NCBI GenBank assembly: GCA_016617855.1 | Contig: JAECUM010012835.1 | Coordinates: 28,475 to 92,474 of the forward strand | Reading direction: 5' to 3' | Source of the DNA: Megalonaias nervosa | Lineage: Eukaryota; Mollusca; Bivalvia; Unionida; Unionidae | Length of the DNA stretch: 64,000 nt | In this document: in pieces, positions 55,586 through 64,000 of the stretch | How the letters are laid out: every line of letters starts with the position of its first letter | Numbering within the stretch: position 1 is the stretch's first letter | Position numbers and translations under genes: made by a program | The notes under the pieces: model-generated | The model's input: only the letters and a program-made list of their open reading frames with translations | Told to the model about the DNA's origin: nothing | The model's database searches: none

Positions 55586-56683
55586 CATCACCATGTTTTC
55601 AACTCATCTTCTGTGCCTGGCCAGTTCTTGGATGAAGCATACCACAGCAAAAAATATTATCTTTCAATGTGAAGAATCAGAACTGTTTTTTACATGATAT
55701 TCGACACCACCTTTTTCAAATATTTCAGTCTCCACTAGCTTTACAATGTTCCCTTTTCCTGATCCACTTGTGAGGTCAATTTTTGTCCTCTGTATTGCAC
55801 ATCTTTACCTATTTCACATTTTGAATCACTGATCTTATATCCTATTTTCACTCTTAAGTCTCCCAAGCTTGCTTGTACTGCTTCAACCTTTCAAAGCACA
55901 ATGTCAACTGTCCAACTGTTACCCTGCAATGCCTCACTCAACATGCAAACAAGCCTGAAGTCTCTTACAAACAAATGTAAAGAAAAACACAAACTTGGCT
56001 GATCCAATGACATGCAGCATTCCTTTTACTGTTAGCAATGGATCTTCATTAACCCGTGAAAGGTGTAGGATAAAACAGGGTCTTATGCAAAAAAAAATGT
56101 CCAAAGCTCTGCACCTGTGAGATATTCATCTGGTACTAATTTGTGTAGTTTTTTACAACAGTTATGGCCAAGGCTTCTCTAGTCTACAATATAACCTGAC
56201 CACTCCCAGATGTATGGTGAGGGAGGTCAAAGAGACATCGACCCTGATACAGAGTATGTATGATGGGGGAGGTGGATGTCTTCTGTACTGTGTTGCTCTG
56301 TTCTCACCATGTCAACAGGGAATTGGAGGCCAAATTTTCAAGAATATTTCACAATGGTTATGCCTCTTTCATCTTCTTCCCTTCCAATGCAGAAAATGTA
56401 CCCCTAGTTCACTGACTTTGGCAATCTCTTGCTATGGCAGTCAAGAGTTTTGCAACCACATCTATTTGATTATGCCTGGATTCAGGCATCTGAGTGAAGC
56501 ATTAAAGAAGCAACTAGATTTGTAAGTTGTGCAACAGTGTCAATATGGACTGCAAACTGAGATATTCCTGAAAATTGTTACAGCAGTAAGCAATGGTCTC
56601 TCTCATACATATCTGGGTTGATGTCCTACACTCTTGGACATGGTTTCTCCTGCTTTCCCAAGACATTACAATGCAGACTGGGA
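55586..56683. other. no firm gene
   Basis: The minus strand at about 56,480-56,640 has short open stretches that could continue the hAT fragment at 56,684 but with many stops. The 103-codon plus-strand frame at 56,214-56,525 has no motif. Confidence 0.35.
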
Positions 56684-56980
56684 CTACTCACAATACTTGT
56701 TGATATTTTGTAACGCTGAATCACTCAAGGTGAAATAGTCCATATTTTTGGTGCTGTCCATGATGCACTGTCCAAGTCTAAGTCTGTGGGCTTGGCAGTG
56801 TACAGCAATAAGATATTGGGCAGATTATATCATATTTTGTACTACACCTGATGGCTTTAATGATGAACCATCATTCTCTGCATCACTGCTCACTCTGGTG
56901 ACTTTCATAGCCGCTTTGCTCTTATCATCTGACCCATCAAAATCTGTTGAGTTTGGCCTCTTTTTTCCCAATGCCTTTAA
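56684..56980 (-). pseudogene. hAT-family transposase core fragment
   Basis: The minus strand reads KALGKKRPNSTDFDGSDDKS, then VSSDAENDGSSLKPSGVVQN MI, a TAA (56,825-56,827), then QYLIAVHCQAHRLRLG and STKNMDYF. The order 'SD..........GVV..M....LIAVHC.AHRL.L' is the RNase H-like core of hAT-derived proteins of the type related to ZNF862/DUF4371, where the D of the SD motif is catalytic. Ninety-nine codons with a single stop. Neither N-terminal zinc finger nor C-terminal dimerisation domain is found nearby. Confidence 0.65.
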
Positions 56981-57516
56981 TGAACAAATATTCAATGCTA
57001 TACTGCATCATTTATGAAAAAGCTGGAATTTGGTTCCAATATCAAGTGAATAGCTGCATACATTTAACTAGAACTTAAAGCTGGTTGGATAAAGTCACCA
57101 CTTGTCATAGACCAATCCTTGTAACTTCTCAGATGATTCTGCACAATTCATAAATGTTGTTTAATACATGTATATTAACAAAATTCTGTCACCCATTTTC
57201 AACAGCTGCATAACGGTTTCTATTTTGGATTCGTGTTTATTTCATATCTGGATGTGTATTGTCATTCAAGTAAACAGTATGATAGTCAATTTTAAAACTC
57301 GCTTGCCCAGAAGACAAGCTCTTAGAAAAACCACTTGTCACCTGTCAAAACTACTTGCAATTGTCAAGAGGAAAAGTGCAAAACCTGAACCCTATACTAT
57401 GCCATTAGGACAAGTTCCAGATATTCTATGCATGTCTTAAATATTAGTACTTGATCACTGAAACAACAATTATCCATTATATTCACAACCAAGTGAACCC
57501 CCCCCCTGAATATTGT
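56981..57516. other. no gene seen
   Basis: A 90-codon plus-strand frame at 57,168-57,440 lacks any motif. A seven-base C run occurs at 57,499. Confidence 0.4.
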
Positions 57517-57733
57517 ATAGACTGGCTTATAAGTCGACTCAAACTGCAAACAAAAAAGATCCTGAACTGCCATAGCATAATGTGTATACAGGTCAGGGTC
57601 AATGTTTTTTGTTTTACTGATTAGTCCTAACAAACTGCAAAAATCCTTATCCATGGGTGCATTATGCAAACGACAGATCTAGGTCTGTACAGTTTGTACT
57701 TGGACTCAACTTACAAATGAGTATGTAGGGTAA
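57517..57733 (-). mobile_element. foldback element, long form, copy 15
   Basis: GTATAGACTGGCTTATAAGT, CGACTCAAACTGCAAACAAA at the left and CTTGGACTCAACTTACAAAT then GAGTATGTAGGG TA at the right. Opposite orientation to copies 12 and 17. Confidence 0.88.
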
Positions 57734-58231
57734 ATTTTGGTCACAAAGCTGTTTGGAACATTCCTAACAGCATGATAAACATTTTTATGATCAGGACTGG
57801 AACTGAAATCACAAGGTTCACTGTACAATGTTGACAATATTATGATATTTTAAAATAAAACCTCACTTACTTCCAATTACATCATGGAGTGAAGAACCCG
57901 CTTGCATTAAAATCTTAGAAACAGCAATGTACAATCATTTACCAGTATAACCTTACTGCAATGGGTCAATACATCAGCATATTCCAATAATAACTCTGCA
58001 AAACTTATGAAGAATTACATATTGCTGAAAAGATCAATATACAGCACACTAGATAAGAAGGTAATAAATTAGGCATTATAGTCACTTGTTTGGAACTAAT
58101 TGCATTATTTACATTCGATAACAGGGGTGACTTGTTAACACATCAAACCTTGTTTTACAAAACTTCAAAATGATAACTGTTCCATTCTCAATGCATCAAA
58201 CAGGTTATTGACAAAGGATAGTTCAAGATGC
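57734..58231. other. no gene seen
   Basis: AT-rich unique sequence. Confidence 0.4.
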
Positions 58232-58432
58232 ATTTGATTGTGTGGAGTCGCAGCAACTTTTGGTGAGCAGAGTACTAGACTCACAATCTAATGGCTATAA
58301 GTTTAATACCCACCCAGGCAAACCCATATAGGCAGCCTTGGTGTTTTTTGCGAAGGTACATAGCTTCCATTTTCTGGGGCACTATATAGCCAATAATGTG
58401 TTAAAAATGACATTAAAACCAACAAAAAAACC
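58232..58432 (+). mobile_element. tRNA-Lys-type SINE
   Basis: Head GTGAGCAGAGTACTAGACTC, ACAATCTAATGGCTATAAGT and TTAATACCCACCC; body with CAGCCTTGGTGTTTTTTGCG and AAGGTACATAGCTTCC; tail AAAACCAACAAAAAAACC. Same order as 24,104-24,316 but more decayed. Confidence 0.65.
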
Positions 58433-59376
58433 ATAGCATTTCATTAAATGGCTCCATTTAAGTACTTATTCTGACCGTGATCAAGTACTATCATTTCAAA
58501 TGTGTATGGGACATTTCAGACTTGATGAGATATCAAAACTCATATTGATCAAACATGCCATCATACCACATGTACCATATGATGGGCAATGTGCTGACAA
58601 CTGTGAATTAAACTGACCTGCACAACTTGCATGTATTTACAAAAATTTCTTCATGCATTTTTAATAATTAATAATTTTAATTAGTAATAAATGTCTGCAA
58701 GAAATATGGATATATACACTGCTTGTCTAAATCTCTGAATGTATGGATACATGTGATGATGTAGAAGAGAACATGTACCAAAGTGATTTGCAAAATACAT
58801 CTCAGCTGGGATTTAACGAAGACGTATTATTGATTATGAGATACAGCTTAGGAAAAAGCTCCACAGTGAAGACTTAAGTTCTAAAATAAAAGGATGAATA
58901 AAAGTGTGGGTGGAAATTGTCAGCTGCTCTAGAAATGAATGGCATGGCCAAGCAAATGTCATAGGGTTTCAACATGACAACTCTGTTTTGAGATATTGCT
59001 GATAATGCCAAACAAGCAGCAAAGCAATACCTAAGTAATATCGGACAGATTTTTAAAAAAATTTATGTGTTGTGTTCCTATACTACAATGAAGCAAAAAA
59101 ATAAAATATACCATTAACACTAATTCAATAAGCTGTTTCAGGAAATTACACAAATCCCAATCAAGTTATAGTGAAACTCCACCTTAGCAAACCTTCTGGG
59201 AGGAGAGCCTTTAAAGCTCACAGTCAATCCTGACCTTGGCAACCCATCAGGGAAGTGAGCCTTTGAATGTGAGCAGTCAAACTTGAACTTGAGCAAGTTC
59301 TTTGGGAAATAAGCTTTTGAAGACAGATGGTTGCCTAATGCAGGTTCATTTCTACTGAAAAGTGGGCTACCATTTA
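58433..59376. other. no gene seen
   Basis: A repeat-like pair CAAACCTTCTGGGAGGAGAG and CAACCCATCAGGGAAGTGAG with CCTTTRAA at 59,185-59,275 suggests a two- or three-copy 60-bp tandem. Otherwise unique AT-rich sequence. Confidence 0.45.
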
Positions 59377-60305
59377 TACTTATGTGTCGAATTCAACTGC
59401 AAATAACACATACCTTGATCTGCTGTTGCAAAATGTGCTGGCAGATCAGTGTCTATTTTGTTTGTTCTATTGATTACTGGCAGATCAGTGTCTATTTTGT
59501 TTGTTCTATTGATTACTGGCAGATCAGTGTCTATTGTGTTTGTTCTATTGATTACTGGCAGATCCGTGTCTATTTTGTTTGTTCTATTGATTACTGGCAG
59601 ATCAGTGTCTATTTTGTTTGTTCTACTGATTACTGGCAGATCAGTGTCTATTTTGTTTGTTCTATTGATTACTGGCAGATCAGTGTCTATTTTGTTTGTT
59701 CTATTGATTACTGGCAGATAAGTGTCTATTTTGTTTGTTCTATTAAGTACTGGCAGATCAGTGTCTATTTTGTTTGTTCTATTGATTACTTGCAGATCAG
59801 TGTCTATTTTATTTGTTCTATTGATTACTGGCAGATCAGTGTCTATTTTGTTTGTTCTACTGATTATTCCTAACAAACTTCATAAACCCAAACAAATGTG
59901 CTGGCAGATCAGTGTCTATTGTGTTTGTTCTATTGATTACTGGCAGATCCGTGTCTATTTTGTTTGTTCTATTGATTACTGGCAGATCAGTGTCTATTTT
60001 GTTTGTTCTACTGATTACTGGCAGATCAGTGTCTATTTTGTTTGTTCTATTGATTACTGGCAGATCAGTGTCTATTTTGTTTGTTCTATTGATTACTGGC
60101 AGATAAGTGTCTATTTTGTTTGTTCTATTAAGTACTGGCAGATCAGTGTCTATTTTGTTTGTTCTATTGATTACTTGCAGATCAGTGTCTATTTTGTTTG
60201 TTCTAATGATTACTCAAAAAAAACTGTACCAACCTAGATCTACAGGTACATCATGCTATGACAGATCTGTGAAGTTGCAGTTGGACTTATAAGCAAGTAT
60301 ATAGC
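59377..60305 (-). mobile_element. foldback element copy 16, expanded by an internal satellite
   Basis: Left end CTTATGTGTCGAATTCAACT and GCAAATAACACATACCTTGA, right end CAGTTGGACTTATAAGCAAG and TATATAGCAGTTA. Between them a 39-bp piece of the element's own middle (GGCAGATCAGTGTCTATTTT GTTTGTTCTATTGATTACT, the complement of AGTAATCAGTAGAACAAACA in other copies) has been amplified about 19-fold. The normal copy length is about 215 bp; this one is 929 bp. Confidence 0.92.
59440..60225. repeat. 39-bp satellite inside the foldback element, with 385-bp higher-order duplication
   Basis: Eleven units (59,440-59,865), a break with AACAAACTTCATAAACCCAA, then eight more (59,900-60,225). Rare variants (CTATTGTGTTT, GATCCGTGTC, CTACTGATT, GATAAGTGTC, TTAAGTACTGG, TTACTTGCAG) occur in the same order in both blocks, offset by about 385 bp, so the second block is a segmental duplicate of the first. 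The unit is 13 codons with no stop in several frames, giving 160-180 codon frames on both strands that are artefacts. Confidence 0.95.
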
Positions 60306-60490
60306 AGTTACCTGAACAAGAGCTACACAAAGGGACTGAATATCCACAGGGTAAAAAAATTCTAGGAATTAAAAATAAGACCATTTCTTCCCTCAACTGT
60401 CAAGTGTTCAAACCATATCTGATAATCTACAGCAATATCAGGATTTTTAAATTATCTACTGCAGTACATATATTGGATGTAGCAGGACAA
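60306..60490. other. no gene seen
   Basis: Short unique AT-rich stretch between the expanded foldback element and the next array. Confidence 0.4.
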
Positions 60491-60494
60491 AGTG

Positions 60495-61380
60495 AACATT
60501 ATTAAACATCTTTTAGTGAAAACCTGACATCATAATGATCATCCATTCATGGTGAGTAATGACAATACGATTTTTAAAACAGCTGTTTTGGCACCCATGT
60601 TGGATTACAACTAACACCATTTTCATTTAGGACCAACTAGGTATATTAAGACATCTATTTGTGAAAACCTGGTGCTGCTACAGTCATTCATTTGCAAAAG
60701 GAGTAGAGATAATAATTTCAAGATTTGACTTTCCATTCACAAGTAGCAGCAAATAGCTTACTTTAAAAATGGTTGAGTCAGCCATATTGGACATCTGATC
60801 AGCACCATATTCAAAACTCCACATAAATATGACTTTCTGTTCAAGTAGAGTTGCAATAATAAGATTTTGTGATGGCTCCAATGCCAACCATACTGGATGA
60901 CAGATTGGCACAATTTTTATTGAGGACCAGCTAGGAAGTCTCTTAGTGAAAACCCCATGTCAACCATTCATTCCGGAGGAGTAGCAATATCAAGATTTTC
61001 AAGATGGCCACTGTAGTGGCCATAATGGACATCAGATCAACAAAATTCTCATTTAGGACCAAGTAGACATCACAAGTCTTTTAGTGAAAAATCCCAAGTT
61101 TATATGACCATCCATTCAGGATCAATAGCAATAACAAGATTTTCATGAGGGCCACTGTGTGGCCATACTGGATGACCAAGCAGCACCATTATCATTTAGG
61201 ATCGATTAGACTATGGGATCAATGTAAAGTTTCAAGGCAATCCTCCAAGTAGTTTAGGAGAAGTAGAGATAACAAACTTGTGCTAAAGGCTCAACAGATG
61301 TAGGACTGACAAACCGTGGACATCAGCCCATCATATATAATTTCTTCTGGTCTATGACTAGCAGAACTAAACAGTGACTG
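60495..61380. repeat. AAGATGGCC-type dispersed repeat array, copy 3
   Basis: Five or six units: AAAACCTGACATCATAATGA, CCATCCATTCATGGTGAGTA, ACACCATTTTCATTTAGGAC, AAGATGGCCACTGTAGTGGC and so on. The tail at 61,210 reads ATGTAAAGTTTCAAGGCAAT, CCTCCAAGTAGTTTAGGAGA and AGTAGAGATAACAAACTTGT, the best-preserved tail of the three arrays. Confidence 0.82.
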
Positions 61381-62436
61381 CTTCATATAGATCATAAGGC
61401 TGGTTTATCTGAATCTCAATCAGTATAGGAGATAATGTCCTTACTAAATGTCCAAAAAACAACCTGACCTATGCAGAGGACCATTCATATTCATAGTACC
61501 ATTAAATCAGCCATTCAATCAACTAATCGAGCCAAATAACTTACTTTAATGAATTCCTTTTACCTATTTGGAACCTGACCAGAATAAAAACTATCATCAT
61601 CTGCCATATACAGTACCAATATGATTTATTCATCCCAAAATTCTAACAACTAAAATGCAAAAAAATAGCTTGATCAAGATAGAAACAAAGGCCATCAATG
61701 TAAATACATGGCAATCAATCATACAATTTTTAAAAATTAAATCTCTCTCTCAAGCAATTTTTAATAAAGTTCATTTGTACAAGGTCAAGTAGATACATCC
61801 TTCCTGTTTTCTGAGAATTATTTCAACCAATTAAAATGAAAAGTACAAACCCTGACAACAATAAAGCTCAGTTATTTTTAGAATAAGTAAATGAATTTCA
61901 ATTTCAGTTTGAAGTATGCCTTTTAGCAGAGGACAGCCAATGCAAAAGAAATTCCAGTACAAATCAAACCCCATCTTTCAAGTCTCTGGGGGCAATGTTT
62001 TTTCTGCAATGTTTTATATGAATGACTGGTTTTTAGATTATCATTTGCACACATTTTCAGTTTTCTGACAACAAAAGATACGATCAAACCAAAAAATGAG
62101 AACTACAAGCTCTGAAAATTCAAGAGCTTAGTTATTTTAAGCACAGTTAGAACCATTTTTAGATGACAGCATGCACAAAAATTCCTGTATAAATTGGATA
62201 GATTTGCAAGGCATTATAGGTAAATTTCTGCATTGCATTTTAAGGTACAAACTTACAACTTCATTAGGTTGTGCTGATTTACATGATGATCTTTTCCTTT
62301 CAAGCATATGTAGTCTATGTCTGTCAACATTGGGCCTTGTCACTGGAGTTACAGATTTTGATTACATGGTACCCTTCCATCACTTTAACCCACCTATCAG
62401 CTACTTGGCTAAACTGATCTGAAAACTATAGATGCT
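61381..62436. other. no gene seen
   Basis: Unique AT-rich sequence. TTTGCACACATTTTCAGTTT-like phrases near 62,045 have no partner. Frames of 68-83 codons without motifs. Confidence 0.4.
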
Positions 62437-62643
62437 TTTTTAAGTCGATTCAATTGCACACTGCACAGATCCAGATCTGCCATTGCAAAATGTGCTGGCA
62501 GATATTGGGTCTGTGCAGTTTTGTTAGGAACAGTCAGTAGAACAAACATAAACCCTGATCGGTAGGTGCATTATGCTATGGCAGATCAGGATCTTTGTTG
62601 TTTGCAGTTAGATTTGACTTCTAAGCAAATATATATAGTACTT
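62437..62643 (+). mobile_element. foldback element, long form, copy 17
   Basis: TTTTTAAGTCGATTCAATTG and CACACTGCACAGATCCAGAT at the left; GGCAGATCAGGATCTTTGTT, TTTGCAGTTAGATTTGACTT and AAGCAAATATATATAGTA at the right. Both hairpins present; left outermost bases lost. Confidence 0.85.
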
Positions 62644-62929
62644 TTCCTCTCAGGATGATTTTTCACCACTGTAATCAAGGTACTGATGATTCAGATAATG
62701 ACCATAAAGTGAAAAAGCAGGGTACCAACTATTTTCAGTTAGCTGCTTGTCCTTCAGGGCAAGACCCTTGCAACTTACTTTCGACTATTAAAATCATGTG
62801 TCCGTCTATCTGCCCTTTGAATGTCAGCTTTGCCGATCTACCTATGTATGCAATGATACACTGTATACGCTTTCTGTGCTATTTTTACTAATGCGTAAGT
62901 GGATCGGCTGCTGGTACTTACTGACCGTC

Positions 62930-63009
62930 TGATGTAACACTGTTGCTGCTAGTCCATAATTAACATACCGCCTGATGTAACACTGTTGCTGCTAGTCCAT
63001 AATTAACAT
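62930..63009. repeat. 43-bp direct repeat, two copies
   Basis: TGATGTAACACTGTTGCTGC, TAGTCCATAATTAACAT occurs at 62,930-62,966 and again at 62,973-63,009, identical over 37 bases. Confidence 0.97.
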
Positions 63010-64000
63010 CAAGCATACTTGTGCCATGTTGGAGTTATATGCAGATCAACAGAGAAACTGGATCAGTAAATCATAATCTATAGAAATTGGTTATGGATAT
63101 AAGAAAAGTTTAGTCTTGCTATTAGACTGAACTCCTTTATGTGGATATAAATGTTGCCAAGGTCTGTGAAAAACTTAAAATAAGATACTTGTATATTTTA
63201 TCAACAGACCTAGTATTCCTCAGCATCAATGACAAAGACTGATCATCACACTTACTTTGTTCCTTGAGAAAGCTAAAGTCATCATGATCAACTGCAATGA
63301 TGAAAGATCATGTTTTAATGGAACCATTGTGCTTCATATGTAACAGTCTACCATCTTTGTGTAAACCTGACAACCTAACATACAGTGGGTATTTCAACTT
63401 GTTAGGGAAACCTTTCCAGGACACACGGTACTAATGGTATGGAAAAATGGGAACCAGCCTGGAAATGGGTGAACATTTAATAGAGTATATATGGGTTTGG
63501 GTGGCCAGGATTGGTTAATAATGTAAGTTATGTTTTAGGAAAAAGAATCTTTTGAGAGCTTATCCTAGTTGTAAGTGAAAAAAATAGAGACATTGTTTTA
63601 TTGATGGAATTCCAATCCTTTAACAATCTTGAGTTTGGAACACTCATTACTAAAATTAACACCTGACTCTTTGGTGTGGAATTGAAAGCACATGTTTCAA
63701 ACACATGCAGGTCCAGAAATTGCCGCGGCTCATATCCTTTCCTCTACACAGAAGCTGACATCCAGGTTTCATCTATACTGATAAATATAGGTTTGATCAT
63801 GAGCACTCAGAAATTTTAAGTTATTGAATTTTTAATATCATGGTGTTTGCATAGGTTTACTATGGGAACTGAATTAGTACTGTGACTCCAGAACCAATTC
63901 TCCTAGCTTTGGCCTAGTGGTGCCACATTGAATGTACAAAAATCATCCATACTTTACGAAAAGAATTAATAGGAAAATTCCTACTACAGCAAAGATTTAG
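63010..64000. other. no gene seen
   Basis: Unique AT-rich sequence to the window end. No open frame above 60 codons and no repeat unit. Confidence 0.4.

Noticed and set aside
59440..60225. CRISPR-like regular array
   Set aside because: Units are contiguous with no unique spacers, there are no cas genes, and the surrounding DNA is eukaryotic.
59331..60292. Open frames of 90-180 codons with a repeated 13-residue peptide
   Set aside because: Product of the 39-bp satellite inside a foldback element; open on both strands and tied to the repeat period.

Overview
The window is AT-rich metazoan nuclear DNA with no operon structure, no long intact coding sequence, and a very high load of transposable elements and tandem repeats. 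The mix of LINEs, tRNA-derived SINEs, hAT-, piggyBac- and TA-target-type DNA elements and introns inside one element gene points to an invertebrate, possibly a marine lophotrochozoan such as a mollusc. That placement is an inference from repeat style; no host gene here allows a firm assignment. Most open frames in the window are chance frames or frames through tandem repeats.

Layout. 1-9 kb: minisatellites (42-bp, 56-bp and 48-bp units), a 115-bp palindrome, an array built on an AAGATGGCC motif, and two SINEs. 9-13 kb: a short inverted-repeat element with a perfect G/C palindrome, two elements with ACCGTA ends, and a hAT remnant with CAGGGCCTC ends and a hAT C-terminal domain. 14.5-15.3 kb: a LINE fragment. 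17.3-18.4 kb: first copy of a dispersed repeat found again at 48.4-52.1 kb. 20.45-20.75 kb: a promoter-like stretch followed by a short ATG frame, the only candidate for a host-gene first exon. 24.3-25.5 kb: a 17-bp satellite interrupted by a composite of two piggyBac-type elements. 26.5-27.7 kb: another AAGATGGCC array. 28.9-31.7 kb: a 5'-truncated LINE with 12-bp target duplications inside a foldback element. 32-38 kb: more minisatellites, a SINE, and a decayed LINE split by two foldback elements. 38.9-44.4 kb: a 5.5-kb unit with terminal inverted repeats, inserted in a SINE and carrying a six-exon gene related to DUF4806 proteins, now broken by a stop and two frameshifts. 47.9-52.2 kb: a satellite next to the second copy of the dispersed repeat. 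54.5-57 kb: two adjacent 65-bp minisatellites and a hAT transposase core fragment. 57-64 kb: SINE, foldback elements (one with a 39-bp satellite grown inside it), and a further AAGATGGCC array.

The thread through the window is a foldback (double-hairpin) element family with about 17 copies in 64 kb. Its copies are targets for a LINE, interrupt another LINE, and have spawned a satellite. With the SINE and satellite interruptions they give a relative order of insertion events. The most interesting single unit is the 38,878-44,416 element with its DUF4806-like gene.
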